Of a stretch of DNA of 44,414 nucleotides, positions 28,756 to 38,735 are shown piece after piece. The notes under the pieces were generated by a model, which worked only from the letters and a program-made list of their open reading frames with translations, was not told where the DNA came from and made no database searches. The stretch comes from Micavibrio sp. GTDB taxonomy: Bacteria; Pseudomonadota; Alphaproteobacteria; Micavibrionales; Micavibrionaceae. The stretch's first letter is position 1. The number at the start of each line of letters is the position of its first letter. The position numbers were made by a program, and so were the translations under genes. Location of the stretch: contig PANS01000029.1 in assembly GCA_002708415.1 (NCBI GenBank), positions 1-44,414 on the forward strand, given 5' to 3'.

Positions 28756-28921
28756 AGGGATTCTCCTTTTATTTTCAATTCTTGTAACGCATAAGCGCGC
28801 TTCAAGATCCCAGTTATTTCCTCTGCAGGCCTTGGTTTTCGGCGTTTTTATATTAACCGCCGATAAACACTGGTTAAGGAACCTACATGTGAATTTCGCC
28901 TCAACATGAGCCGATGGCCGT

Positions 28922-28950
28922 GTTTTATGGGGTTTTAGGGTAAATTGCAA
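28922..28950 (-). promoter_or_regulatory. Putative rpsB promoter with a leader of about 160 nt
   Basis: Minus strand TTGCAA (28950-28945), 17 bp, TAAAAC (28927-28922), between the dnaE stop and rpsB. Confidence 0.4.
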
Positions 28951-28975
28951 GGGAAAAGTGTGTTTTCAAAAAGAC

Positions 28976-31900
28976 CTAAGCACTTTCCTGCAAACTCAAG
29001 AAACCTGGTGTTTTTTGTAAGGACATCAGTACATGCGCGGGGACACTCCAGCGACCCTTAACAGGAATTTCAACAACATCGTTGGCGACATGGGCAAAAA
29101 GCGTAATTTGAACTGGTCCAACACCATCTTCATCCATCATGCGTTTAATGATTTCAAGTGGTTGAGAGCCTTCAATATGAATACTTAACGTACGTATCTT
29201 GGCGGCCAGAGCATCTTCGAGCACTTCTATATGTTGCCCAGTAAAGCGAATTTCCTCATTTTGTACTTGCGCATCAAGACTCACCATCAGCGCCGTACCA
29301 GGCACCAAGATATCACGCGAGCGCGTAAGCGTGTCAGAGAAGATCATTACCTCAAAAACACCTGTGGCATCGGAAAGCTGCAAGAAGGCGAACTTATTAC
29401 CCGATTTAGCAGAAACACGCTCCTGCTTACGGATCAAAATTCCCGCCATGTGCAGACGACTATTTGGATTTTTTCGCAGCGTTCGCTCTACATTTGTAAA
29501 TTTTGTTACACCAAGATGATCAAGTTGATCTGCTTTTGTGTCCAATGGATGGGCCGATAGATAAAAACCGATTGCCGCAAACTCTTTAGCCAGCACTTCG
29601 AGTTGATCCCATTCTTCTGTTTTTGCAAGCGGTGGGAGTTCCTCTTCTCCGCTGCCGTCATCACCACCAAAGAGACTCACCTGACCACTTTCGCGTTCGG
29701 CGGCCTTACTCTGAGCAAAACGCAAAATCATCTCCATATTACCATGAAGATCAGAGCGCTTAATTCTCATCTCATCAAATGCCCCAGAGCAAATCAGTCC
29801 ATCAAGCTGTTTCTTGTTCATCGCCTTAGAATCTAAGCGAGAAACAAAATCACTTAAGGATTTGTATGCACCATTCTCTTCGCGCTCCTCAACAAGCATG
29901 TGCATCGCACCTTCACCCACCCCTTTTAAAGCCGCCAGAGCATAACGCACAGCACCTGTATATTTCTGTTCGTCTTTTTCTTCAGGCGTTTTAAAGGTTT
30001 CAACACGGAACATCGCCCCTGATTTATTCAGACTAGGCGGTAAGAGCATCATCCCCATACGATCAATTTCTTGTTTGAACACCGAAAGCTTATCCGTATT
30101 CCCATAATCTAGAGTCATCGAAGCGGCCATAAACTCAACAGGATAATTGGCTTTGAGCCACGCTGTTTGATAGGCAATCAATGCATAAGCAGCGGCGTGA
30201 GATTTGTTAAATCCATAACCCGCAAACTTAGCAATTTGATCAAAAATTCTAGAAGCTTGCTCTTCAGGCACATCATTATGCTCTGCCGCGCCTTCAACAA
30301 ACTTCACGCGCTCCTTATCCATCTCTTCTTTAATCTTCTTACCCATTGCACGGCGAAGCAAATCAGCTGCACCAAGCGAGTAACCCGATAAAACCTGCGC
30401 CGCCTGCATGACTTGCTCTTGATAGATCATAATGCCGAAAGTTTCCTCGAGCAGCGGTTTCAACTTAGGGTGAAGGTAATCAGGCTCTTCTTCACCGCTC
30501 TTCGTTGCAATATATTTTGGGATATTATCCATTGGCCCCGGACGATAAAGCGCTACAAGGGCGATAATATCTTCAAAGCGGTTCGGCTTCATCTTACGAA
30601 GAACATCTTTCATTCCGGCGCTCTCTAACTGAAATACGCCAGTCGTTTCACCGCGCGACATCATCTCAAAACTGAGTTCATCATCAAGCGGAATAGTCAG
30701 TGCATCAATTTCTTTACCATGATGCTCTTTGATCAGGCGAATAGATTCTTGAATAACCGTGAGTGTTTTTAGACCCAAAAAGTCAAACTTCACCAACCCT
30801 GCTTGCTCAACATATTTCATATTGAACTGTGTTACAGGCATGTCAGAGCGCGGGTCTTTATAAACAGGAACAAGCTGATGAAGTTCCCTATCTCCAATAA
30901 CCAAACCCGCCGCGTGTGTCGAAGCATGGCGATAAAGCCCCTCTAACTTCAGCGCAATATCAATCAACTTAGATGACGTTTCGTCCTTCTCCCCTTCCGC
31001 GCGTAAGTCTGCATCGGCGTCCAATGCTTCTTGAAGCGTCATCGGCGCGGCAGGATTATTCGGGATCATTTTGGCAATACGATCAACCATCCCATAAGGC
31101 ATTTGAAGAACACGTCCTGTATCGCGCACAACCGCGCGCGCCTGCAACTTACCAAAGGTAATAATCTGCGCGACCCTATCGTGACCATATTTTTCCTGCA
31201 CATAACGGATCACTTCACCGCGACGTTCCTGACAGAAATCAACATCAAAGTCAGGCATGGAAACACGTTCTGGATTCAAGAAACGCTCAAAAAGCAAATT
31301 AAACTGAAGCGGGTCAAGGTCGGTAATTTTAAGCGCCCACGCGATAACCGATCCCGCACCAGAACCACGGCCTGGCCCTACAGGAATATCATTATCTTTC
31401 GCCCATTTGATAAAATCCGAACAAATCAGAAAATATCCCGGAAAACCCATTTCTTCAATCACATTAAGCTCAAAGTCCAAACGATTCCAATATGGTTGCG
31501 GGTCATCACCTGCGGCATAGCCATTATCCATACGCCACTGAAGACCCTCTTTCGCTTGTGCGCGAAGCTCTTCCGTTTCATTACGGCCACTTTCCGTTTC
31601 AAACGGTGGTAAAATAGGATCAATCGCCTTTAGGATAAAATGACAACGCTGTGCGATTTTAACTGTATTTTCGACAGCTTCTGGAATATCTGAAAACAGT
31701 TCCACCATCTGATCTGCAGATTTTAAGAAATGATGTTTTGTCTCTTTACGCCGATCATCTTCGGTCACATAACGCCCATCAGCAATACATAAAAGCGCAT
31801 CGTGCGCCTCATGCATGGTCACACCAGAAAAATAACAGTCATTGGCCGCGACAAGCGGGATATTCAATTCATAAGCCAAATCAATCAATGCGTCTTCGGC

Positions 31901-32398
31901 GGCATCCTCTTCACGCAAATCATGGCGTTGAATTTCAATATAAAAGCGATCACCAAATATCTCATAAAGTTGTTCAATTTGCTTGCGATCCGTCACCCCA
32001 TATTTTGCGCCGCCAGACAGGCAGATTAAATCTTTATTTGTTTCCTTAAGCGCCGCCAGTGACGTACAAACTGTCTTACCACCATCACCGAGCATATAGG
32101 CATCACTAATGATCTTCGACAGATTGCGGTAGCCCTTCTCACTTTGCACCAAGAAAACGAGCCTTTGTCCTTTATCAAGCGCAACCTGACAGCCAACAAT
32201 AGGCTGAAGCCCCGCGCCCGTCGCGGCCATTGAAAACTCAAGCGCACCAAACATATTATTTGTGTCCGTAATAGCCACCGCAGGCATGTCTTGACCAGCG
32301 GCCAATTTCACAAGGTCTTTAGGATGCATTGTCCCTTCCGCCAAGGAATATGCAGAGTGCGTGTGCAAATGGACGAATTGTTGTGATTCTGAGGGCAT
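28976..32398 (-). CDS. dnaE: DNA polymerase III subunit alpha
   Basis: PHP domain FVHLHTHSAYSLAEGTMHPKDLVKLA; GPGRGSGAGSVIAWALKITDLDPL; LLFERFLNPERVSMPDFDVDFCQERR; FGKLQARAVVRDTGRVL. Confidence 0.98.
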   Translation of the reverse strand: MPSESQQFVHLHTHSAYSLAEGTMHPKDLVKLAAGQDMPAVAITDTNNMFGALEFSMAATGAGLQPIVGCQVALDKGQRLVFLVQSEKGYRNLSKIISDAYMLGDGGKTVCTSLAALKETNKDLICLSGGAKYGVTDRKQIEQLYEIFGDRFYIEIQRHDLREEDAAEDALIDLAYELNIPLVAANDCYFSGVTMHEAHDALLCIADGRYVTEDDRRKETKHHFLKSADQMVELFSDIPEAVENTVKIAQRCHFILKAIDPILPPFETESGRNETEELRAQAKEGLQWRMDNGYAAGDDPQPYWNRLDFELNVIEEMGFPGYFLICSDFIKWAKDNDIPVGPGRGSGAGSVIAWALKITDLDPLQFNLLFERFLNPERVSMPDFDVDFCQERRGEVIRYVQEKYGHDRVAQIITFGKLQARAVVRDTGRVLQMPYGMVDRIAKMIPNNPAAPMTLQEALDADADLRAEGEKDETSSKLIDIALKLEGLYRHASTHAAGLVIGDRELHQLVPVYKDPRSDMPVTQFNMKYVEQAGLVKFDFLGLKTLTVIQESIRLIKEHHGKEIDALTIPLDDELSFEMMSRGETTGVFQLESAGMKDVLRKMKPNRFEDIIALVALYRPGPMDNIPKYIATKSGEEEPDYLHPKLKPLLEETFGIMIYQEQVMQAAQVLSGYSLGAADLLRRAMGKKIKEEMDKERVKFVEGAAEHNDVPEEQASRIFDQIAKFAGYGFNKSHAAAYALIAYQTAWLKANYPVEFMAASMTLDYGNTDKLSVFKQEIDRMGMMLLPPSLNKSGAMFRVETFKTPEEKDEQKYTGAVRYALAALKGVGEGAMHMLVEEREENGAYKSLSDFVSRLDSKAMNKKQLDGLICSGAFDEMRIKRSDLHGNMEMILRFAQSKAAERESGQVSLFGGDDGSGEEELPPLAKTEEWDQLEVLAKEFAAIGFYLSAHPLDTKADQLDHLGVTKFTNVERTLRKNPNSRLHMAGILIRKQERVSAKSGNKFAFLQLSDATGVFEVMIFSDTLTRSRDILVPGTALMVSLDAQVQNEEIRFTGQHIEVLEDALAAKIRTLSIHIEGSQPLEIIKRMMDEDGVGPVQITLFAHVANDVVEIPVKGRWSVPAHVLMSLQKTPGFLSLQESA

Positions 32399-32439
32399 AC
32401 CTCATCATAATATGATCTTCGACGAAGTCGAGAAATGTT

Positions 32440-32925
32440 TTATGCTATTCCACGATAGCAAGCATCCAAATCACGTGAACGGGCACTATCATGAAAAATC
32501 TGATGAGCTATTATATTATTAGCGCTCTGCTTAAATCTGCTGGACATATCATCTTGCCAGCCATCCTCTATACTTAATTTTTCTGTATGCGCCCATAAAG
32601 GAGACTCTTTAACGAGCCCAACAGCTTTTGTAAAAAGATTCTCTTTTAGAGTGAAAGCTTGATTTCTTCGCGAAACATCTGCCAGATCTATAACACGTCC
32701 CGCAATAGCACATGCCAAGTCTTGTCCAAAATTGCGAGATCCTCGGCTGTCCCAATTTAACCCAAGCCCATCTTGTTCTAATTGAAGATGAACGCGCAAG
32801 CACTCTACGCCAAATTCAGAAAGGCATAATAACCTGTAAGAATCTGATGCTATGCTACCTGTTTCTGGAGGCGTTACACCTAGCTCTCTACAAATACTTT
32901 CAACACATTTATTTGATTTTGACAT
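32440..32925 (-). CDS. Hypothetical protein of unknown family, between lolD and dnaE
   Basis: ORF MSKSNKCVESICRELGVTPPETGS...; start at 32925 chosen because a near-consensus promoter lies just upstream. No recognisable family. Confidence 0.65.
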   Translation of the reverse strand: MSKSNKCVESICRELGVTPPETGSIASDSYRLLCLSEFGVECLRVHLQLEQDGLGLNWDSRGSRNFGQDLACAIAGRVIDLADVSRRNQAFTLKENLFTKAVGLVKESPLWAHTEKLSIEDGWQDDMSSRFKQSANNIIAHQIFHDSARSRDLDACYRGIA

Positions 32926-32931
32926 AATACA

Positions 32932-32960
32932 AATATAATTACGGGGGGCAAATATGTCAA
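32932..32960 (-). promoter_or_regulatory. Near-consensus sigma70 promoter of the orphan gene
   Basis: Minus strand TTGACA (32960-32955), 17 bp, TATATT (32937-32932), then 6 nt (TGTATT) before the ATG. Confidence 0.7.
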
Positions 32961-33023
32961 TTGATTTATTCGACTTAAAAAAGGCTAAGCAACCCGTTCC
33001 ACAATAAGCCAAAAACGATAACG

Positions 33024-33734
33024 CTAATAACTCAATACTCTACCATTTTTGATTTCAAGAATACGATCCATGCGCTCGGCAATCTGCATATTGTGCGTTG
33101 CAATGATTGCGCCGATGCCTTGCTGCTTAACAAGATCAACGAGGACAGAAAACACGCTTTCCGAAGTTTCAGGATCAAGATTGCCTGTTGGTTCATCAGC
33201 TAGTAAAAGTTTAGGCTTATTGGCCAGCGCACGTGCAATCGCAACGCGCTGCTGTTCCCCACCAGACAAACGAGCAGGACGATGATCAAAACGGTGATCT
33301 AGCCCTAACTTTGTGAGCATTTCTTTTGCATTCACAATAGCATCTTTACGTTTCACGCCAGACACCATTTGCGGAATAACCACATTTTCGAGCGCAGAAA
33401 ATTCTGGCAGCAGGTAATGAAACTGGTACACAAAGCCCAAATAATCACGCCGCATTTGCGTCCGCTTTTCTTCAGAAGCCTGAGCAATATCGTCACCGCC
33501 AATTAAAATTTGCCCTTGCGTCGGCTGATCAAGCAATCCAACAACTTGTAAAAAAGTGGACTTACCTGAGCCCGATGGCCCAACAAGCGCCACCATTTCA
33601 CCGGCCTTAACGTTCACTTCAACGTTATTAAGAACGGTTAAGCTCTCACTACCTTGCGTATATATCTTTTGAATATCATGCGTTTGCAATAAAGCTTCTG
33701 CCTGCGCTTCTTGCTCTTTGTTATCATTACTCAT
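33024..33734 (-). CDS. lolD: Lipoprotein-releasing ABC transporter ATP-binding protein
   Basis: EMVALVGPSGSGKSTFLQVVGLLDQPTQGQILIGG; ARLSGGEQQRVAIARALANKPKLLLADEPTGNLDPETSESVF. Start MSNDNKEQEA at 33734. Confidence 0.95.
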   Translation of the reverse strand: MSNDNKEQEAQAEALLQTHDIQKIYTQGSESLTVLNNVEVNVKAGEMVALVGPSGSGKSTFLQVVGLLDQPTQGQILIGGDDIAQASEEKRTQMRRDYLGFVYQFHYLLPEFSALENVVIPQMVSGVKRKDAIVNAKEMLTKLGLDHRFDHRPARLSGGEQQRVAIARALANKPKLLLADEPTGNLDPETSESVFSVLVDLVKQQGIGAIIATHNMQIAERMDRILEIKNGRVLSY

Positions 33735-34971
33735 AGCGAAGCGCCTCCACTGGATCAAGACGACTCGCCCGCCAAGCAGGGTAAATTGTTGCTCCTATTG
33801 ATAGGACAAGCGCCATAAGGACAACACGAATTATATCCCCCCAAATAAGAACGGCTGGAAGCTGAGACAAAAAGTAAATTTCATCAGCAAATAAATCGGT
33901 ACCCGTTAGACTTTCTAAAAATTGACGAATAGTCTCAATATTCATCGCAAAAGTAATGCCGAGAAAAGCACCAAAAAACGTACCAGCAAGACCTATGCTC
34001 GCACCCGTTAACACAAAGACTTTCAAAATATTTTTCTGTGTCGCGCCCATTGTACGCAAAATAGCAATATCTTTACCTTTATCTTTCACCAGCATAATCA
34101 TCGAAGAGATAATGTTAAACGCCGCAACGATAATGATCAGCGTCAGGATTAAAAACATCACATTGCGTTCAACTGATAATGCATTCAAAAATGCGCTATT
34201 CGCATCACGCCAATCATAAACATTGGCAAAACTGCCAACGGCTATCCGCATATCATCTTTAACATCCGTTGCTGCTTCTGGACTAAATGCCATCACTTCA
34301 ATTGCATTCACAGCGTCTTTAAGTTGAAAGAATTGTTGTGCAGATGGCAAGTCCATAAAAATAAAGCCATTATTATACTCGTACATACCAACATCGAAAA
34401 TCACACCAATCGTATAGGTACGCGAACGCGGTACAGTACCAAACGGTGTCGCCTTTCCCTTTGGTGCGAGAAGTGTCATTGAATCGCCAATTTTGAGGTT
34501 CAAACGCTGCGCTAACTTTATACCAATCGCAACTTGCTGATCTTTAAAGCTTGTTAGCTCTCCCTGAACGATAGAATCTGAAATAATAGGCTTTGTTGCA
34601 AAATCTTCACGGCTCATCGCACGAACAAGCGCTCCCGTTGCCGAACCATTGACCGAGATAAGCACTTGCCCTTCGATCATCGGGCGAACAGATTCAACGC
34701 CTTGAATACGTTCCAAACGATCAACAAGTGACATATAGTTGCCAATCTCACCACTTTGCGCATAAACATTCAAATGGCCATTCAGCCCTAAAATACGATC
34801 AACCAATTCGGCGCGAAAACCATTCATGACAGACATCACGATAATAAGCGTCGCCACCCCAAGCATGATCCCAAGAAAAGAAAAAGTCGCAATAACAGAC
34901 ACAAATCCTTCTGCTTTACGAGCGCGTAAGTAACGCCATGCCATCATTCTTTCAAAAGGTGAGAACATCAA
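33727..34971 (-). CDS. lolC: Lipoprotein-releasing ABC transporter permease (LolC/LolE family)
   Basis: PFERMMAWRYLRARKAEGFVSVIATFSFLGIMLGVATLIIVMSVMNGFRAEL; FNIISSMIMLVKDKGKDIAILRTMGATQKNILKVFVLTGASIG. Confidence 0.94.
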   Translation of the reverse strand: MMFSPFERMMAWRYLRARKAEGFVSVIATFSFLGIMLGVATLIIVMSVMNGFRAELVDRILGLNGHLNVYAQSGEIGNYMSLVDRLERIQGVESVRPMIEGQVLISVNGSATGALVRAMSREDFATKPIISDSIVQGELTSFKDQQVAIGIKLAQRLNLKIGDSMTLLAPKGKATPFGTVPRSRTYTIGVIFDVGMYEYNNGFIFMDLPSAQQFFQLKDAVNAIEVMAFSPEAATDVKDDMRIAVGSFANVYDWRDANSAFLNALSVERNVMFLILTLIIIVAAFNIISSMIMLVKDKGKDIAILRTMGATQKNILKVFVLTGASIGLAGTFFGAFLGITFAMNIETIRQFLESLTGTDLFADEIYFLSQLPAVLIWGDIIRVVLMALVLSIGATIYPAWRASRLDPVEALRYE

Positions 34972-36285
34972 TTAGTCAACAATCTTTTCTAGTGCACTTT
35001 CAAGAGAAACTTCCATCTTCTCTCCTGTCTTACGGTTTTTAAACTCTACCGTTCCAGCTTCTAAACCTTTTGGTCCAATAGCTAATTGCCAAGGCAATCC
35101 AATAAGATCCATGTTCTTGAATTTAGACCCTGCGCCTTCATCACGATCATCATAAAGAACTTCAACGCCCGCTTCTTGTAATTTTGCGTACGCATCATCA
35201 CAAGCTTTTGTACAAGCATCATCACGGAAACGTAAGTTCATCAGACCAACATGGAATGGTGCAATTTCTTCCGGCCAAATAATACCGTTTTCATCATGAC
35301 TTGCCTCAATGATACCGCCAACAAGTCGTGACACACCAATACCATATGATCCCATATGAACAGGTATCTGCTTACCATCATTGGTTTGAACGGTCGCCTT
35401 CATTGGGTCAGAGTATTTTGTGCCAAAATTAAAGATATGTCCCACCTCAATACCGCGCGCCGTTACAATATCCACACCTTGAGCATTCTCTTCTTTATGC
35501 ATTTCATCTGTCGCAGCATATATATTGGTTAACTCTTTAAAGTACTCACTCAAACCATCAATATCATCATAAGAAAGATCAGGAGCCGTCGTATCCATCT
35601 CCATCCATTTTTTATCAGCAAAGACTTCACTCTCACCTGTATCCGCTAAAATAATGAACTCGTGAGACAAATCACCACCAATCGGCCCTGTATCAGCGCG
35701 CATCGGAATTGCTTTAATCCCCATGCGGGCAAAGGTGCGCATATAAGATAAGAAAATCTTTTGATATGCGATAACAGCGTCTTCATGTGTTAAATCAAAA
35801 GAATAACCATCCTTCATTAAAAACTCACGACCGCGCATCACACCAAAACGTGGACGAATTTCATCGCGAAACTTCCATTGGATATGATAAAGATTCATCG
35901 GCAGTTGTTTATATGAACCAACATGCGTTCTAAAAATATCAGTAATCATTTCCTCATTCGTTGGACCAAAAAGCATGTCACGCTCACCACGATCTTGAAT
36001 ACGCAACATCTCTGCGCCGTAATCATCATAGCGACCACTTTCCTTCCAAAGATCAGCGCTTTGAATTGTCGGCATAAGAACTTCATTCGCGCCCATTGCA
36101 TCTTGCTCTTCACGAACAATATCTGCGATTTTATTCATCACTTTTAAACCAAGAGGAAGCCAAGCATAAATCCCAGCAGATGTTTGCTGCACCATCCCCG
36201 CACGAAGCATATAACGATGAGATACGATCTCTGCTTCCTTTGGGTTATCTCTTAATGTTGGTATAAAATAACGTGATAAACGCAT
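34972..36285 (-). CDS. proS: Prolyl-tRNA synthetase (short form without the editing insertion)
   Basis: [84 protein letters not shown]; 437 aa. Confidence 0.97.
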   Translation of the reverse strand: MRLSRYFIPTLRDNPKEAEIVSHRYMLRAGMVQQTSAGIYAWLPLGLKVMNKIADIVREEQDAMGANEVLMPTIQSADLWKESGRYDDYGAEMLRIQDRGERDMLFGPTNEEMITDIFRTHVGSYKQLPMNLYHIQWKFRDEIRPRFGVMRGREFLMKDGYSFDLTHEDAVIAYQKIFLSYMRTFARMGIKAIPMRADTGPIGGDLSHEFIILADTGESEVFADKKWMEMDTTAPDLSYDDIDGLSEYFKELTNIYAATDEMHKEENAQGVDIVTARGIEVGHIFNFGTKYSDPMKATVQTNDGKQIPVHMGSYGIGVSRLVGGIIEASHDENGIIWPEEIAPFHVGLMNLRFRDDACTKACDDAYAKLQEAGVEVLYDDRDEGAGSKFKNMDLIGLPWQLAIGPKGLEAGTVEFKNRKTGEKMEVSLESALEKIVD

Positions 36286-36297
36286 AATTTTTCTTTC

Positions 36298-36777
36298 TTA
36301 TTCCTTACTTTCTTTAACAGGCTCAGACTTTATTGGATCACCGCCCTTTTGTCCATTGTCCGATTGAGGTGTTTCTGTGACAATTTCCGGCTCTTCTTCT
36401 ACTTCATTCTTATCAGGAAGGCCGCAGGCTGATAGTACAGAGCTTGAAATATCTTCGCCGCCATATACTACACGACCATTTTCATGGATTTCGATAAGGC
36501 CAATCTGTGCGTCTGTTTCAAGGCCTAAATCATCAAGTATCTGCAATCGTTTTGCCATTTCCACCTGAAGCGGAATTTTAATAACTGAAGGCACTTTAAT
36601 CGGCGCCGCGTTTAAATCCGCAGGCACAACGGCATTACCATGAACATCCACACCGGCCTTATAAGTAACATCATCGCCCATAATATGGTCAGGCAGAATA
36701 GTGCATAGCGTTTCTTTTCCCTCTGCCAAAACAATCGAAGGCATTAAAAGAGCCAATAATATAAGAAAAACATGCAT
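36298..36777 (-). CDS. Predicted secreted hypothetical protein with acidic, low-complexity C-terminus
   Basis: Signal peptide MHVFLILLALLMPSIVLAEG; two Cys in the mature domain; tail EVEEEPEIVTETPQSDNGQKGGDPIKSEPVKESKE. Packed between DUF1467 and proS genes. Confidence 0.7.
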   Translation of the reverse strand: MHVFLILLALLMPSIVLAEGKETLCTILPDHIMGDDVTYKAGVDVHGNAVVPADLNAAPIKVPSVIKIPLQVEMAKRLQILDDLGLETDAQIGLIEIHENGRVVYGGEDISSSVLSACGLPDKNEVEEEPEIVTETPQSDNGQKGGDPIKSEPVKESKE

Positions 36778-37044
36778 TTAAGATTTATCCTCCATCACCA
36801 TTTGACGAGATATTTCATAAAAATCAATAACTTCCAATTGAACAAGTGCAAAAATGATAAGCCAAATAACGGCTGAGACCCCTGCACAAATCAGGAATTT
36901 TTGCTTAATGCGCGGGCGCGCAGGCGCGCTTCCAGCCATTCCTTTTTCAGGCGTTTCTGGCGCATGGTTTCCCCATGGCAAGATTGTAAAAAGTAACGTC
37001 CAGAACGTTAAAAGATAAATAATGATACCGGCAACAACACTCAT
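36778..37044 (-). CDS. DUF1467 family membrane protein
   Basis: Two-TM 88-aa protein with WTLLFTILPWGNHAPETPEKGMAGSAPARPRIKQKFLICAGVSAVIWLIIF; located next to proS as in other alphaproteobacteria. Confidence 0.85.
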   Translation of the reverse strand: MSVVAGIIIYLLTFWTLLFTILPWGNHAPETPEKGMAGSAPARPRIKQKFLICAGVSAVIWLIIFALVQLEVIDFYEISRQMVMEDKS

Positions 37045-37052
37045 AACAAAAC

Positions 37053-38735
37053 CTATATAATCGTAACGTGAACATCTGTTTTTGGCTTAATGCGCAGAAC
37101 TTCAAAAGCAAAACGGCGCAATATAATGCGAATTTCTTCTGCAATATATTCTTCATCTTTACGTTTTCCTTTTTGCAGATCACGTAATACATCCTCAACC
37201 TCGGCGATTAGATCATCTTCAAAATCAAGCCCATCATCTGTTTCATCATCAATCAAACCAACTGTTGAAATTTTGGGATCAGCCAACAAATCCAAACGAC
37301 CATTTAAAACAAGCGATGCATGGATAGTGCCTGAATATTGAAGTTTACGGCGTTGCCCAATAGCAGGATGAGCGCTATCGATTAAACGTCCAGGCTCAAC
37401 GGCGAGTACGCCCGTTTCTACATGGTCAATGATCTGCGGTGAGTTCGGTGCTAAACGGATGACTGTTCCATTATTAGGGATAATGGCATTAGGCACTTGG
37501 CATTCCTTCGCTAATTTCGCATGTGCCTCTAACATCACACGTTCACCATGAACAGGAATAACCGTATTCGGCTTTAACCAATCAAACATATCAACGATTT
37601 CATCGCGGTAAGGATGCCCTGACGCATGAATACAATACTCAGTATCTCTAGGGTTAATCACCTTCACATTTGTGGAAGCCAAATTATTCTGAACATAGTT
37701 AATATTCTTTTCATTCCCAGGAATAGCGCGTGAAGAAAATATGACGGTATCACCTTTTTTCACACGAAAGAACTGACTGTCACCTCTAGCAATACGCGCC
37801 ATTTGCGCTCGCGCCTCACCTTGTGACCCCGTTGCTATGACGACTAAATTTTCGCGTGGAAGAAGCATTAACTCCCCCTCATCAACAAAATCCTGCACAT
37901 CATTTAAATATCCACACGTCTTTGCCGCGCCAATCATACGGTGCAATGATCTTCCGACAATACCAACACTACGCCCATTTGCCTCAGCCGCCTTACAGAT
38001 AGAATGAATACGACCAACATTTGATGAAAAAATTGTAACAACAATGGCGCCCGTATCATTTGCCTTGATAACCTCAGCTAAGCCTTTTTGTACGTCCATT
38101 TCAGACCCAGAACGCCCTTTAACTGCAGCATTAGTTGAATCACCCACATAAGCAAGCACCCCTTCTTTACCGAGAGCTCTAAATTCTTGCTCATTCGTTG
38201 GTTCGCCAATAACCGGGGTTGGATCTAAATTCCAATCACCGCTATGAAGAACGTTCCCATGCACTGTGCGAATAAAAAGCGAAGCTGTTTCTGGCACAGA
38301 ATGCGTCACAGCTAAAAATTGAACATCAAACGGGCCAATCGAAATTGTTTCTCCGCCCTCTACAACAGTGATCCTCGCGCCCCTACAATCAGGAAATTCT
38401 GCTAATTTTTTCTTTAAAATTTCAGCTGTAAATTTTGTGCAATAGAGCTGGCATTTCAAGCGTGGCCATAAGTGCGCCACGGCGCCGATATGATCTTCAT
38501 GAGCATGCGTAATAATCAAAGCATGTAGTTTATCTTTTTTCTTTTCCAAAAATTTTGGATTGGGAAGAAGGATATCAATACCCGGAAAATATTCATCAGC
38601 AAAGCCGATCCCCATATCAATGGCCAGCCATTCATTATCACAAGAATATGCGTTCAGATTAACACCAAACTGTTCTGATCCGCCTAATGGAACAAAACAC
38701 AGTCCATCATAATTATCCGATTTCTTTTTACCCAT
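37053..38735 (-). CDS. rnj: Ribonuclease J
   Basis: LCFVPLGGSEQFGVNLNAYSCDNEWLAIDMGIGF; ALIITHAHEDHIGAVAHLWP; HSVPETASLFIRTVHGNVLHSGDWNLDPTP; ASGHPYRDEIVDMFDWLKPNTVIPVHGE. Confidence 0.95.
   Translation of the reverse strand: MGKKKSDNYDGLCFVPLGGSEQFGVNLNAYSCDNEWLAIDMGIGFADEYFPGIDILLPNPKFLEKKKDKLHALIITHAHEDHIGAVAHLWPRLKCQLYCTKFTAEILKKKLAEFPDCRGARITVVEGGETISIGPFDVQFLAVTHSVPETASLFIRTVHGNVLHSGDWNLDPTPVIGEPTNEQEFRALGKEGVLAYVGDSTNAAVKGRSGSEMDVQKGLAEVIKANDTGAIVVTIFSSNVGRIHSICKAAEANGRSVGIVGRSLHRMIGAAKTCGYLNDVQDFVDEGELMLLPRENLVVIATGSQGEARAQMARIARGDSQFFRVKKGDTVIFSSRAIPGNEKNINYVQNNLASTNVKVINPRDTEYCIHASGHPYRDEIVDMFDWLKPNTVIPVHGERVMLEAHAKLAKECQVPNAIIPNNGTVIRLAPNSPQIIDHVETGVLAVEPGRLIDSAHPAIGQRRKLQYSGTIHASLVLNGRLDLLADPKISTVGLIDDETDDGLDFEDDLIAEVEDVLRDLQKGKRKDEEYIAEEIRIILRRFAFEVLRIKPKTDVHVTII

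Noticed and set aside
28756-28950. N-terminal extension of the rpsB ORF ([10 protein letters not shown]...)
   Set aside because: Not S2-like; a good RBS precedes ATG 28755, and the extension covers the candidate promoter and leader.
31031-31612. 193-aa plus ORF antisense to dnaE
   Set aside because: Shadow ORF inside dnaE with no recognisable motifs; the longest of many antisense frames.
32954-33007. 17-aa plus-strand ORF MSIDLFDLKKAKQPVPQ preceded by GGGGGG
   Set aside because: It lies antisense over the near-consensus promoter of the minus-strand orphan gene, and its G-run is just the promoter spacer; no independent support.
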